Source of the DNA: BP-191 sp035940575
GTDB lineage: Bacteria > Actinomycetota > Actinomycetes > BP-191
Length of the DNA stretch: 22,809 nt
Assembly: GCA_035940575.1 (NCBI GenBank)
Contig: DASZER010000009.1
Span: forward strand, 1-22,809
Reading direction: 5' to 3'
Of the stretch, positions 1-8,529 are shown one piece after another (the first letter of the stretch is position 1; every line of letters starts with the position of its first letter). The notes beneath the pieces are model-generated. The model searched no databases, was not told the origin of the DNA, and saw nothing but the letters and a program-made list of their open reading frames with translations. Both the position numbers and the translations under genes were made by a program.

Positions 1-85
1 GGCCCTTCTCGTCTCTCAAGGCCCGGCCCCCTCGTGCCGACGCTCATCCAGCAAGCGTCACCACCACCCATCGAGGGGACCCGCT

Positions 86-487
86 GTGGAGCACGTCGTC
101 TTCTTCACCGGCGCGGACGGCGCCGCCCAGTACCGCCGCACGCCGTCGCTCGAGGAGGCCGTACGGGTCGTCGAGCACCTTCGCAACGTCGAGGGCGTCG
201 AGGACTCGCGCGTGTTCTCGATGACCGAGGTCCCACTGGCCTTCAAGACGGTCTACCGCGTGGAGATTCCCGGCCAGGTCGTGGACGGCGCCCCCGCGCC
301 GCTGCCGCCGATGCCGCCCATGCCGGAGATCCCCGAGCTGGGCGTCGCCGCGCCGGCCGCCGAGGCGCAGGCCGAGGCCCCCGCCGAGCCGGTCATGGCC
401 GCCGTGCCGAGCGAGCCGTTCGCGGCCGAGCCCGCGCCCGAGCCGGTCTCCAACGGCCGCCGCGGGAACGGCTTCTTCGCCCGCTAG
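86..487 (+). CDS. Conserved-looking hypothetical protein, Pro/Ala-rich C-terminal half
   Basis: A 133-residue protein starting at GTG 86, with GAGGGG about six bases upstream. Residues 1-55 look like a compact domain: they open with EHVVFFTGADG and contain predicted helix and strand segments around EEAVRVVEHLRNVEG. The rest is low-complexity Pro/Ala/Glu (PMPPMPEIPE, then alanine-rich) and ends in a basic GRRGNGFFAR tail. There is no signal peptide or membrane segment, so it is probably cytosolic. Its stop overlaps the stop of the convergent membrane-protein gene within one CTAG. I do not recognise a function. The codon bias (G/C third positions) and clear ribosome binding site support a real gene. 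Confidence 0.75.
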   Translation: MEHVVFFTGADGAAQYRRTPSLEEAVRVVEHLRNVEGVEDSRVFSMTEVPLAFKTVYRVEIPGQVVDGAPAPLPPMPPMPEIPELGVAAPAAEAQAEAPAEPVMAAVPSEPFAAEPAPEPVSNGRRGNGFFAR

Positions 488-951
488 CCCAGGCGGCCCA
501 GGCCGCGGTAGATCAGCGCGCCCACCACGCCCGCGGCCAGCAGCGTCAACGTCAGCAGCAGCAGCGCCGAGACGACCCGTCGTCCGGCGCTGCGCTCGTC
601 GTGCTCCGTGTGCCGCGCGATCTGCCCGAGCCACGTGTCGTCCGCCTCGCCCATCGTGAGCGGCGCCACGGCGAGCGCGGACGCCGCCGTGGGCGCGGGA
701 ACGACCGCCGGCACCGGGGCCGCCAGGCCCACCGGCTCCACTACGTCCACCGGCGCCGCCGTACCCGGCACGTCGGGCGCCCCGGAGCGCGCGTCGCGCG
801 CGGGCCGCGCCGCCCGGCGCTGCCGCGCGGGCCGCGCCCGCCTGGGTGCCCGCTCGCGGGCCGGGCGCTCGAACGCCGCGACGTCGCGCAGCACCACCCC
901 CGCCGCCAGGCCGGCCACGACGAGCATCAGCAACGCGTCGGCGGGCTCCAC
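484..951 (-). CDS. Hypothetical two-pass membrane protein
   Basis: About 155 residues with a hydrophobic segment near each end: the first within the opening 25 residues (ALLMLVVAGLAAGVVL), the second near the C-terminus (VVSALLLLTLTLLAAGVVGA). Between them is an Arg-rich then Pro/Ala-rich linker, probably cytoplasmic. I place the start at GTG 951 because a TACGCT -10-like box (965-960) lies eight bases upstream, which suits a leaderless message. An ATG at 993 would add 14 residues and would share the bases CATG with the divergent protease start. The function is not recognised. It reads away from the Lon-like protease and converges on the small gene at 86-487. Confidence 0.6.
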   Translation of the reverse strand: MEPADALLMLVVAGLAAGVVLRDVAAFERPARERAPRRARPARQRRAARPARDARSGAPDVPGTAAPVDVVEPVGLAAPVPAVVPAPTAASALAVAPLTMGEADDTWLGQIARHTEHDERSAGRRVVSALLLLTLTLLAAGVVGALIYRGLGRLG

Positions 952-959
952 GACGCGAA

Positions 960-984
960 AGCGTACCCAGGGTGCGGATAGCCT
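960..984. promoter_or_regulatory. Back-to-back leaderless promoter boxes
   Basis: TAGCCT (979-984, + strand) is seven bases before ATG 992 of the Lon-like protease. TACGCT (965-960, - strand) is eight bases before GTG 951 of the membrane protein. Both fit TANNNT -10 boxes driving leaderless mRNAs. No convincing -35 box is visible for either, and each box lies where the other promoter's upstream element would be. Confidence 0.45.
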
Positions 985-991
985 CTGCGGC

Positions 992-2029
992 ATGTCCCGT
1001 CGCGGCGCGACGCTCGGCGTCGCCCTCTCGCTCGCCGGCCTCCTCGCGCTCGCCGGGTCGCAGGTGCGGGTGCCGTACGTCGGGCTCGGCCCCGGCCCCC
1101 TCTACAACACCCTCGGCTCCACCCCGCAGGGCCGCCCGCTCATCGTCGTCCCGAAGGACCGCGACCACCCCGCCGGCGGCGAGCTGAACCTCACCACCGT
1201 CAACGTCTACTCCGAGCTCACGCTCGTCGACGCGGTCGTGAAGTGGTTCGACGGCGACTACGCCGTGCTGCCCCGCGACCTCATCTTCCCGAAGGGCCAG
1301 AGCGAGCAGGAGGCCAACGAGGAGAACGAGGCGGCGATGGTCGAGTCGCAGGACCACGCCAAGACCGTGGCCCTCTGCGAGCTCGGCACGCCCGTCACCT
1401 CGCGCATCGTCGTCTCCGGGCTCCAGGACGACGGCCCCGCCGCCAAGGCAGGGATCGCCAAGGACGACCAGATCGCCGAGATCGACGGCCGCCCCGTCGA
1501 CTCCCTCTGCACGCTGCGCCGCCTCACCGCGCTGCGCAAGCCCGGCGACACCATCTCCGTCACCGTGCGCCGCGACGGCGCCGAGCGCACGTTCGCCCTG
1601 CGGACCGGCACCGCCGAGACCGGCCCCGACGGCCGCCCGCTGCTCGGCGTCCAGCTCGAGGAGCGGGACCAGAAGGAGCCGTTCCCCGTCACGATCGCGG
1701 TCGACGACGTCGGCGGGCCGAGCGCCGGGCTGATGTTCGCCCTCGGCATCTACGACCGCCTCACCCCCGGCGACCTGACCGGCGGCAACGTCATCGCCGG
1801 CACCGGCACCATCGACGACGACGGCAACGTCGGCGCCATCGGCGGCATCCAGCAGAAGCTCGTCGCCGCCCGCGCCTACGGCGCCAGGTGGTTCCTCACG
1901 CCCGCCGGCAACTACGACACCGCCGCGGGCGCGCGCCCCGACGGGCTCACGCTCGTCAAGGTCGCGACGTTCAAGGAGGCGCTCGCCGCCGTGCGCGCGA
2001 TCGCCGAGGGACGCACGCCCGCCACGTAG
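992..2029 (+). CDS. YlbL-type secreted/membrane-anchored PDZ and Lon (S16) protease
   Basis: 345 residues. The N-terminus (MSRRGATLGVALSLAG) is a signal anchor, so the bulk is extracytoplasmic. A PDZ domain lies at about 145-220 (SGLQDDGPAAKAGIAKDD then EIDGRPVDSL). A Lon-type peptidase domain follows at about 225-335 with the Ser-Lys dyad: Ser244 in GGPSAGL and Lys289 in GGIQQKL. There is no ATPase domain, as expected for the actinobacterial/Bacillus YlbL family rather than true Lon. The length fits the family. ATG 992 is chosen because it sits seven bases after a TAGCCT box; reading further upstream gives only an Arg-rich non-genic extension. In Bacillus the homologue takes part in turnover of a division inhibitor; the substrate here is unknown. 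Confidence 0.92.
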   Translation: MSRRGATLGVALSLAGLLALAGSQVRVPYVGLGPGPLYNTLGSTPQGRPLIVVPKDRDHPAGGELNLTTVNVYSELTLVDAVVKWFDGDYAVLPRDLIFPKGQSEQEANEENEAAMVESQDHAKTVALCELGTPVTSRIVVSGLQDDGPAAKAGIAKDDQIAEIDGRPVDSLCTLRRLTALRKPGDTISVTVRRDGAERTFALRTGTAETGPDGRPLLGVQLEERDQKEPFPVTIAVDDVGGPSAGLMFALGIYDRLTPGDLTGGNVIAGTGTIDDDGNVGAIGGIQQKLVAARAYGARWFLTPAGNYDTAAGARPDGLTLVKVATFKEALAAVRAIAEGRTPAT

Positions 2030-2062
2030 GCGAAGTCCCCGTGCGGCGCCCACCCGCACCCG

Positions 2063-2068
2063 TACGAT
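2063..2068 (+). promoter_or_regulatory. -10-like box for a leaderless kinase transcript
   Basis: TACGAT ends six bases before ATG 2075, and no Shine-Dalgarno sequence lies in between. This matches the spacing seen before several other genes in this window. Confidence 0.45.
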
Positions 2069-2074
2069 CCGGGC

Positions 2075-4744
2075 ATGGACGCCGCGGTGCCGTTCGCGCT
2101 GGTCGCGGCGGTTCAGCTGCTCGCCCTCGCGGCCTCGCTGGGGCTCGCGGTGGCGGGCGGAGCGGCGGCGTACCGGCGCGGCTCGCGCACCCTGCTCGTC
2201 GCCGGCGGCGTCGTGCTCGCCGCCGCGCACGGGCTCACCGGCGCGCTGCTCGGCGACGCGGGCGGCGACCAGTTCGCGCTGCTGCGCGCGCTCGGCTACG
2301 TCCTCGTCGCGCTCGCCGCGAGCGGCGTCTCGCTCGCGCCCGTGGTGCCCGTCGTCGTGCCCCTCGGCGCCGCGCCGAGCGCCGCGATCGCCGCGGCCGT
2401 GACGGCGTTCGCCGCCGCGGGCGCGACGCTGCGTACCCGCAGGCCCGGCGCGCGGCTGCTCACCGCCGCCCTCGCGCTCAGCGCCGCCAGCGAGGTGCTC
2501 ACCGCTCCCGGCCGGACCAGCGCCGCCGCCGCCGTCGCGCTCCTCGTCCTGCGCGGCCTCGCGAGCGTGGCGCTGCTCGGGTTCGTGGCACGGCTCGTGG
2601 AGACGAGCCTGCTCGGCAAGGTCGTCGCCGCGATCCTCTCCGGCGTCCTCGTCCTCGCCCTCGGCACCGCGCTCGTCGTCGGCTCCGTCGCGACCGGCTC
2701 GCTCGACCGCGACAGCCGGGTACGGCTCACCGACGTCGCGCGCGGCCAGGTCGAGATCCTCGCGGGGGAGAAGCAGACCGCGCTGGAGCTCGCGCAGGTG
2801 CTCGCCGGCTGCCGCGCCAACGACCCTACGTGCGCGCAGCGCATCACCGCGACGACCTCGCGCGCCACGATCGCCGGCTTCGTCTGCGGCACGGCCGACT
2901 GCCGGCGTCGCCTGCCGGCGGGCTCGGCGTTCCCAGGCCTCGACGACCCCGTCGCCGTCACCGCGCTGTCCAGCTCGCCCGCCGTCTCCGAGATCCTCGG
3001 CGCCACCGACCAGCGCAAGGTCGCGACGCTGGACGTGCTGCTCGGCGCGCAGCCCGGGCTCGTCGCGCTCGGCGTCGCGCCCGTGTACTTCACGACGCCG
3101 ACGGGTCCGCGCAAGCCCGACGCTGCCGCCGTCTACGGCGTCCGCGTCGACCAGGACCGCGTCACCCTCATCGGCGACGCCACCGGCTTCGCCGCGACGC
3201 TCTACGTCGCGGGCGAGCGCGTCGCCTCGACGCTCGCGCCGCGCCGCGCCGCGCTGCTCGACGAGGAGCTGCGCGACGCGCAGGAGACGCTCGCCGACGG
3301 CGACGGCGTGTCCGTCTCGGCGGAGGGGTCGCGGCCCGGCGTGCGGTTCGAGCCGATCACGAGCGAGGACGGCAGCCTCGCCGGCGTCCTCGCGATGTCC
3401 GCCGAGTCCAACGTCATCCTCGCCACGCAGCGGCAGGTGCTCACGTCGCTGTTCCTCGGCACCGTCGCGATCGCGTTGCTGATCGGCGTCCTCGCGGTCG
3501 CCCTGGGCCGGCGCATCGTGCGACCGGTCACCGAGCTCACGCTCGCCGCGTCGCGCGTCCGCCGCGGCGACCTCGACGTCCGTACCGACGTCCACGCCAA
3601 CGACGAGCTCGGCGTGCTCTCGCGGACGTTCGACGCGATGACGTCGTCGCTCGCGCAGAGCAACGAGTCGCTGCGCCGCGCCGCCGAGGACGAGGCCGCC
3701 CTGCGTGGGCGCCTGGAGACCGTCCTCGACTCCATGGGCGACGGCCTCGTCACGACCGACGAGCGCCACCGCGTCACCGCCGTCAACCGCGCCGCCCGCG
3801 ACCTGCTCAACGTCACCGACGAGTCGTCGCTCGTCGGCCGTCCCGTCGGCGAGGTCCTCGCGACGCCGGCGGGCGAGCCGTTGCTGGACCAGCACACCGG
3901 GCTGCTCGCGCGCGACGGCGCGCCGGCCGTGCCCGTCGCGCTCGCCGCGACGCCGTTGCGCGGCGAGGAGGGCCACGTCGTCGTCCTGCGCGACATGAGC
4001 CGCGAGCACGAGGTCGAGCGGATGAAGACGGAGTTCCTCTCCAACGTCTCGCACGAGCTCCGCACGCCGCTCACGCCGATCCGCGGCTACGCCGAGATCC
4101 TCCAGCGCCGCCCCGACCTCCCGTCCGAGAAGACCGTCATGTACGCCGGGTCGATCCTCGAGTCGAGCGTGCGCATGTCGCGCGTCGTGGACCTCCTCGT
4201 CGACGTCGCCGCGCTCGAGGCAGGCCGCGTCGTGCCGCAGCGCGCGCCGGTGCGCGTCGCGACGTTCCTGGACGACCGCATCGCCGCGTGGCGCAAGCGC
4301 GAGCCGTCGCGGGAGTTCCGCCGCCGCGTCGCGCCGAAGCTGCCCGACGTGCTGATCGACGCGACCTGGGTCGCGAAGGCGTTCGACGAGCTGGCCGACA
4401 ACGCCGTCAAGTACTCGACCAAGCCCGTGACGTTCGCCGCCACCCTGGCCGAGGACGGGCGGCACGTACGGCTCACCGTCCGCGACGCGGGCGAGGGCAT
4501 CCCCGACGACCGGAGGGCGTCGCTGTTCACGCCGTTCGAGCAGGCCGACGGCTCGGCCACGCGCACCGTCGGCGGGCTCGGGCTCGGGCTGTCGTTCGTG
4601 CGCAGGGTGGCCGACGACTTCGGGCTCGACGTCGTCGTGGAGTCGACGCTGGGCAAGGGCTCGGCGTTCTCGCTGGAGGTGCCTGCCGTCGTCGCGCCGC
4701 CGCGGCCGCGGCGCACGACCCGACCGAGGGGACGTACGGGATGA
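2075..4744 (+). CDS. Multi-pass sensor histidine kinase (HAMP-PAS-HisKA-HATPase)
   Basis: 889 residues. About seven hydrophobic segments fill residues 1-205. A probable extracytoplasmic sensor region follows (about 205-455) with four cysteines (C246, C253, C271, C276). A further membrane segment (LFLGTVAIALLIGVLAVALG) leads into HAMP (about 478-530), PAS (about 545-640), HisKA with His660 in SNVSHELRTPL, and HATPase with Asn776 in ELADNAVKYS and G boxes DAGEGIP and GGLGLGLSFV. All catalytic motifs are intact, so it should autophosphorylate. No response regulator is in the window, so it is an orphan kinase here. Its TGA overlaps the ATG of the next gene (ATGA), implying translational coupling. 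The signal it senses is unknown; the Cys cluster suggests a redox or metal cue, but this is only inference. Confidence 0.92.
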   Translation: MDAAVPFALVAAVQLLALAASLGLAVAGGAAAYRRGSRTLLVAGGVVLAAAHGLTGALLGDAGGDQFALLRALGYVLVALAASGVSLAPVVPVVVPLGAAPSAAIAAAVTAFAAAGATLRTRRPGARLLTAALALSAASEVLTAPGRTSAAAAVALLVLRGLASVALLGFVARLVETSLLGKVVAAILSGVLVLALGTALVVGSVATGSLDRDSRVRLTDVARGQVEILAGEKQTALELAQVLAGCRANDPTCAQRITATTSRATIAGFVCGTADCRRRLPAGSAFPGLDDPVAVTALSSSPAVSEILGATDQRKVATLDVLLGAQPGLVALGVAPVYFTTPTGPRKPDAAAVYGVRVDQDRVTLIGDATGFAATLYVAGERVASTLAPRRAALLDEELRDAQETLADGDGVSVSAEGSRPGVRFEPITSEDGSLAGVLAMSAESNVILATQRQVLTSLFLGTVAIALLIGVLAVALGRRIVRPVTELTLAASRVRRGDLDVRTDVHANDELGVLSRTFDAMTSSLAQSNESLRRAAEDEAALRGRLETVLDSMGDGLVTTDERHRVTAVNRAARDLLNVTDESSLVGRPVGEVLATPAGEPLLDQHTGLLARDGAPAVPVALAATPLRGEEGHVVVLRDMSREHEVERMKTEFLSNVSHELRTPLTPIRGYAEILQRRPDLPSEKTVMYAGSILESSVRMSRVVDLLVDVAALEAGRVVPQRAPVRVATFLDDRIAAWRKREPSREFRRRVAPKLPDVLIDATWVAKAFDELADNAVKYSTKPVTFAATLAEDGRHVRLTVRDAGEGIPDDRRASLFTPFEQADGSATRTVGGLGLGLSFVRRVADDFGLDVVVESTLGKGSAFSLEVPAVVAPPRPRRTTRPRGRTG

Positions 4745-5211
4745 ACGCTCGCCGCGACGCGATGCTGCGGGTGCGCGGCCTGCACCCGCCGCTGCCGGCG
4801 CTGTTCGCGCTCCTGCGCGGGACGCCGCCGCCCGAGGCCGCGCCCGACACCGCGCCCGACACCGCGCCCGTCGCAGGCGTCGAGCCGGCCGACCCGGCCG
4901 ACCCGGCCGACTCGCTGGACGAGCCGCTCCTGGCTGGCTTCGAGGCCGCGCGCGCGGCGGGCGTGCCTGTCGGCGAGCCCGACCTCGACGCCGCCCGCGC
5001 CCTCGCCGCCGGCGACCCCGCCCGCGCCCGCAACGCCGCGGTCGTCGCGTCCGCGAGCGCCGCGCCGGGGTGGGAGGCGTACCAGCGCTTCGGCGACCCC
5101 TGGTGCCCCAGCCCCGGCTGCTACGGCCGCGACGGCGCGCCGCTCACCGGCACGGCGCCGCCGTTCGCCGAGGACTGCAACTGCTCCGCGGAGCCGCGCC
5201 GGGTACGTTGA
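4741..5211 (+). CDS. Small hypothetical protein with Cys-rich tail, coupled to the kinase
   Basis: 156 residues. ATG 4741 overlaps the kinase stop (ATGA) and has GAGGGG about nine bases upstream, inside the kinase gene. The N-terminal 25 residues are basic and mildly hydrophobic (LHPPLPALFALLRG). Residues about 35-60 hold short tandem repeats (APDT twice, ADP three times). A helical middle follows, and then a C-terminal segment with four cysteines: DPWCPSPGCYGRDG and EDCNC. No known domain is recognised. Tight coupling suggests a partner or regulator of the kinase, and the Cys tail could bind a metal; both are inference. The gene ends inside the promoter/start region of the UPF0182 gene. Confidence 0.75.
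   Translation: MNARRDAMLRVRGLHPPLPALFALLRGTPPPEAAPDTAPDTAPVAGVEPADPADPADSLDEPLLAGFEAARAAGVPVGEPDLDAARALAAGDPARARNAAVVASASAAPGWEAYQRFGDPWCPSPGCYGRDGAPLTGTAPPFAEDCNCSAEPRRVR
5204..5209 (+). promoter_or_regulatory. -10-like box for a leaderless UPF0182 transcript
   Basis: TACGTT lies seven bases before GTG 5217 and inside the last codons of the preceding gene. It is used to choose GTG 5217 over the in-frame TTG at 5208. Confidence 0.45.
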
Positions 5212-5216
5212 CCATC

Positions 5217-8063
5217 GTGGCCACACCTGCGCTGAGCCCGCGCACGTCCCTGCTCGGCCGGATCGTCGCGGTGCTCGCCGTCGCGATCGTCCTGCTGTTC
5301 GTGTTCACGCACCTCTACACCGACCGGCTGTGGTTCGGCGAGGTCGGGTTCACGGGCGTGTTCGACACCGTCCTGCGGACGCGCATCCTGCTGTTCGCGG
5401 TGTTCGGGACGCTCATGGCGCTCACCGTCGCGACCAACCTCTCCGTCGCCTACCGCCTGCGCCCGCCGTTCCGTCCCGCCTCGCTCGAGCAGCGCAACCT
5501 CGACCGCTACCGCGCCCTCGTCGACCCCGTGCACCGGCCCGCGATCGCGGTCATCTCCCTCGTCGCCGGCGTCCTCGCGGGCATCGCCGCGTCGGCGCGC
5601 TGGCAGACGTGGCTGCAGTGGCGCAACGGCGTGCGCTTCGGCGTCGACGACCCGCAGTTCGGCCGCGACATCTCGTACTTCGCGTTCACGTACCCGTTCC
5701 AGCGGCTCGTCGTCGGCTTCCTGTTCGCGGCGCTGACGCTGGCGATCCTGCTGTCCGCCGCGACCCACTACCTCTACGGCGGCATCCGCCTGCAGACGCG
5801 CGGCGAGCGCGTCCTCGCGAGCGCGCGCGTGCACCTGTCCGTGCTGCTCGGCCTGTTCGTGCTGCTCAAGGCCTACGCGTACTACCTCGACCAGTTCGGG
5901 CTCGCGTTCTCCCCGCGCGGCAAGGTGACCGGCGCGTCGTACACCGACGTCAACGCGCAGCTCCCCGCGCTGCGGATCCTCGCGCTCATCGCGGTCATCT
6001 GCGCGCTGCTGTTCCTCGCGACGCTGTTCCGCTCAGGGTGGGTGCTGCCCGGCACCGGCCTGGGGCTCATGCTCGCGTCGAGCCTCGTCGTCGGCGGCGT
6101 CTACCCGCTCGCCGTCCAGCAGCTCCAGGTCAAGCCGAACGAGATCCAGCGCGAGGCGCCGTACATCGCGCGCAACATCGCCGCGACGCAGGCGGCGTAC
6201 CGGCTCAAGACCGGCAGCGACGTCACGTACACGCGCTACGACGCGCGCCTCACCGTCCCCGCCGCACAGCTCCGCAACGACCGCGACACCATCGCCAACG
6301 CGCGCCTGCTCGACCCCAACAAGCTGCGCGACGCGTGGGAGTCGCTGCAGCAGATCCGCGGCTATTACGGCTTCCCCGACACCCTCGACATCGACCGTTA
6401 CAACGTCGCGGGCAAGACGGTCACGTACGTCGTCGGCGCCCGCGAGATCGACCACGCCGGGCTCGCTCCGAACCAGCGCAACTGGATCAACGAGCACCTC
6501 GTCTTCACCCATGGCAACGGCCTCGTCGCCGCGCCCACCAACGTCGTGGATCCGCAGGGCCAGCCGCGCTTCGACGTCCGCGACATCCCGCCGGTCGGCA
6601 CCATCCCGATCAGCGAGCCGCGCATCTACTACGGCGAGCGCGCGCCCGCGTACTCCGTCGTCGCGACGTCGCAGAAGGAGGTCGACAGGCCGGCCGAGGC
6701 GGGCAACGACACCGTCAGCACGTACGAGGGCAAGGGCGGCGTCGGCATCGGGTCCATGCCGCGCAGGCTGCTGTTCTCGCTGCGGTTCCGTTCCCGGTAC
6801 CTGCTGCTCTCCGGCGCCCTCGAGCCGCGGTCGAGGATCCTGTACGTCCGCGAGCCGCGCGACCGCGTACGCAAGGTCGCGCCGTACCTCGAGCTCGACC
6901 AGGACCCGTACCCGGCCGTCGTCGACGGCCGCATCGTCTGGATCGTCGACGGCTACACCACGTCGAACGGCTACCCGTACTCCGAGCGCGTCGACCTCAA
7001 CGACCTCACCGCCGACTCCGTCACCGCGCGGCAGACCGCGCGCCAGATCAACTACATCCGCAACTCGGTCAAGGCGACCGTCGACGCGTACGACGGCACC
7101 GTCACCCTGTACCGGTGGGACGAGCAGGACCCCGTGCTGCGCGTGTGGGAGAAGGCGTTCCCCGGGTCGCTGCGGCCCCGCTCCGCCATGTCGCCCGACC
7201 TGCTCGCGCACGTGCGCTACCCCGAGGACCTGTTCAAGATCCAGCGCGACCTCATCGCGAGCTACCACATCGAGGACCCGGCGGCGTTCTTCCGCGAGGC
7301 CGACTTCTGGGCGGTGCCGGGCGACCCGTCGGTGCGCCGCGACGCGGCGGCCAACGCCGAGACGTTGCCCCCGCAGCCGCCGTACTACGTCTACGCCAAG
7401 CTGCCGGGCCAGGCCGCGCCCGCGTTCCAGCTCACGTCGCCGCTGACCGCGCGGAACCGGCCCAACATGGCGGCGTTCGTCACCGTCTCCAACGAGCCCG
7501 AGACGTTCGGGACCATCAACGTCCTCGAGTTGCCGACCAACACCGCCGTTCCCGGGCCCGTCCAGCGGGGGAGCACGTTCCAGGCGGAGACCCGGGCGTC
7601 GCAGGAGCTCGCGCTCCTCGACCAGCGCGGGTCCGAGGTGGTGCTCGGCAACCTGCTCACGCTGCCCGTCGGCGGGACGTTCGTCTTCGTGCAGCCGGTG
7701 TACGTGCAGGCCACGCAGACCGGCGCGCGCATCCCGGAGCTGAAGAAGGTGTTCGTCGGGTTCGGCGACAAGATCGGCTTCGCGGACACGTTCGAGGCCG
7801 CGCTGGACCAGGCGATCCGCGGCGACGGCGCGACCCCGCCCGACGGCAAGCCGCCGACGACCGAGACCCGCGACGCGGCCGTGGCCCGGCTGTCCGCGGA
7901 GGCGCAGGACGCGTTCAAGAAGGCCGCCGAGGCGTTCGGGCGCCAGGACTACACGGAGTACGCGCGCCAGCAGGACCGCCTGCGCCGGGCGCTCGACGAG
8001 CTCAACAAGCTGACCGGCGCCTCCCCGTCGGCGTCACCGACCGCCTCGCCCACCCCGCGCTGA
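5217..8063 (+). CDS. UPF0182 family seven-pass membrane protein
   Basis: 948 residues. The N-terminal third has seven hydrophobic helices, starting with GRIVAVLAVAIVLLFVFTH and ending with GLMLASSLVVGGVYPLAV. A large, probably extracytoplasmic domain of about 550 residues follows, with typical family stretches such as YVVGAREID, NEHLVFTHGNG and RIYYGERAP. The C-terminus has a charged helix (QDAFKKAAEAFGRQDY) and a Ser/Pro/Thr tail. Length and layout match the actinobacterial UPF0182 family, whose biochemical role is not established. The start is GTG 5217, seven bases after TACGTT; TTG 5208 is the alternative. It may be transcribed both from its own promoter and by read-through from the kinase genes. 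Confidence 0.93.
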   Translation: MATPALSPRTSLLGRIVAVLAVAIVLLFVFTHLYTDRLWFGEVGFTGVFDTVLRTRILLFAVFGTLMALTVATNLSVAYRLRPPFRPASLEQRNLDRYRALVDPVHRPAIAVISLVAGVLAGIAASARWQTWLQWRNGVRFGVDDPQFGRDISYFAFTYPFQRLVVGFLFAALTLAILLSAATHYLYGGIRLQTRGERVLASARVHLSVLLGLFVLLKAYAYYLDQFGLAFSPRGKVTGASYTDVNAQLPALRILALIAVICALLFLATLFRSGWVLPGTGLGLMLASSLVVGGVYPLAVQQLQVKPNEIQREAPYIARNIAATQAAYRLKTGSDVTYTRYDARLTVPAAQLRNDRDTIANARLLDPNKLRDAWESLQQIRGYYGFPDTLDIDRYNVAGKTVTYVVGAREIDHAGLAPNQRNWINEHLVFTHGNGLVAAPTNVVDPQGQPRFDVRDIPPVGTIPISEPRIYYGERAPAYSVVATSQKEVDRPAEAGNDTVSTYEGKGGVGIGSMPRRLLFSLRFRSRYLLLSGALEPRSRILYVREPRDRVRKVAPYLELDQDPYPAVVDGRIVWIVDGYTTSNGYPYSERVDLNDLTADSVTARQTARQINYIRNSVKATVDAYDGTVTLYRWDEQDPVLRVWEKAFPGSLRPRSAMSPDLLAHVRYPEDLFKIQRDLIASYHIEDPAAFFREADFWAVPGDPSVRRDAAANAETLPPQPPYYVYAKLPGQAAPAFQLTSPLTARNRPNMAAFVTVSNEPETFGTINVLELPTNTAVPGPVQRGSTFQAETRASQELALLDQRGSEVVLGNLLTLPVGGTFVFVQPVYVQATQTGARIPELKKVFVGFGDKIGFADTFEAALDQAIRGDGATPPDGKPPTTETRDAAVARLSAEAQDAFKKAAEAFGRQDYTEYARQQDRLRRALDELNKLTGASPSASPTASPTPR

Positions 8064-8082
8064 CCAACGGATTGGCGCGGGG
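8053..8082 (+). terminator. GC-rich hairpin at the end of the UPF0182 gene
   Basis: CCCCGCGC (8053-8060) pairs perfectly with GCGCGGGG (8075-8082) around a 14-base loop. The 5' arm covers the last codons. There is no U-tract, so it is a possible weak terminator ahead of the tRNA gene. Confidence 0.35.
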
Positions 8083-8102
8083 CGGCGGCCGCGAGGTAGT
8101 GT
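8072..8102 (+). promoter_or_regulatory. Possible tRNA promoter
   Basis: TTGGCG (8072-8077) and TAGTGT (8097-8102) are separated by 19 bases. The -10-like box ends 11 bases before the tRNA. The -35 box is a loose match, and it overlaps the hairpin at 8053-8082. Confidence 0.35.
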
Positions 8103-8113
8103 GCTCGCACCGA

Positions 8114-8187
8114 CGCGGGGTGGAGCAGCTCGGTAGCTCGCTGGGCTCATAACCCAGAGGTCGCAGGTTCAAATCCTGCCCCCGCTA
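8114..8187 (+). tRNA. Initiator tRNA-fMet (CAT anticodon)
   Basis: A full cloverleaf can be folded: acceptor CGCGGGG with CCCCGCT, T-arm GCAGG-TTCAAAT-CCTGC, and anticodon CAT at 8148-8150. The anticodon stem has the three G:C pairs (GGG/CCC), and the first acceptor pair is a C·U mismatch. Both are hallmarks of initiator rather than elongator Met tRNA. The discriminator base is A (8187). The CCA end is not encoded (CAA follows). Confidence 0.96.
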
Positions 8188-8205
8188 CAAAGAAAGCGCA
8201 GGTCA

Positions 8206-8238
8206 GAGGCCTGATCCGGACCCTTCGGATCAGGCCTC
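8206..8238 (+). terminator. 13-bp perfect hairpin after the tRNA
   Basis: GAGGCCTGATCCG (8206-8218) pairs perfectly with CGGATCAGGCCTC (8226-8238) around a seven-base loop (GACCCTT). It begins 19 bases after the tRNA end, which suits a transcription terminator, although only a poor T-run (ATTTG) follows. Confidence 0.6.
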
Positions 8239-8529
8239 AAGATCATTTGCCCCCAATTTGCCATCAAGACCTGCACGAGATGACGTGTTTGACCCGCTAC
8301 GCGACGGCACGGCGTAGGCGATCGCCAGACGCGGGAGAAAGGCGGAACTTCCACGCGTGGACGACGCAGCGCGATGCTGTGGCGATGCGTTTGACCTAGA
8401 CCTGCTCCCGCGGTGCGCTGTCAGAGTTGTCAGGCGGACGAGCCGCGGTGGGGCCCTTTCCGTGTGCGGCCTGATCGGGATGTCCGCACGGAGCCCCTCC
8501 GCGGCAGCACCACCGGGCGGAGACAGCGC
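8239..8529. other. Gap with no supported gene
   Basis: About 290 bases between the tRNA terminator and a decayed ORF. Base composition is visibly less GC-rich than the flanks (for example CATTTGCCCCCAATTTGCC). Neither strand holds an ORF with convincing codon bias, and no recombinase motif or repeat of the tRNA 3' end was seen. Confidence 0.5.

Noticed and set aside
34..5211. Very long open frames overlapping the left-hand genes (34-981 forward, 44-4465 reverse, 1243-5211 forward)
   Set aside because: Their translations are Arg/Ala/Gly/Asp-rich low-complexity sequence typical of shadow frames in high-GC DNA, and they overlap genes with clear family motifs. Only the last 156 codons of the third frame are a real gene.
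5208..5216. TTG start for the UPF0182 protein
   Set aside because: In frame and possible, but GTG 5217 has the TANNNT spacing seen before other genes and begins the family-like N-terminus.
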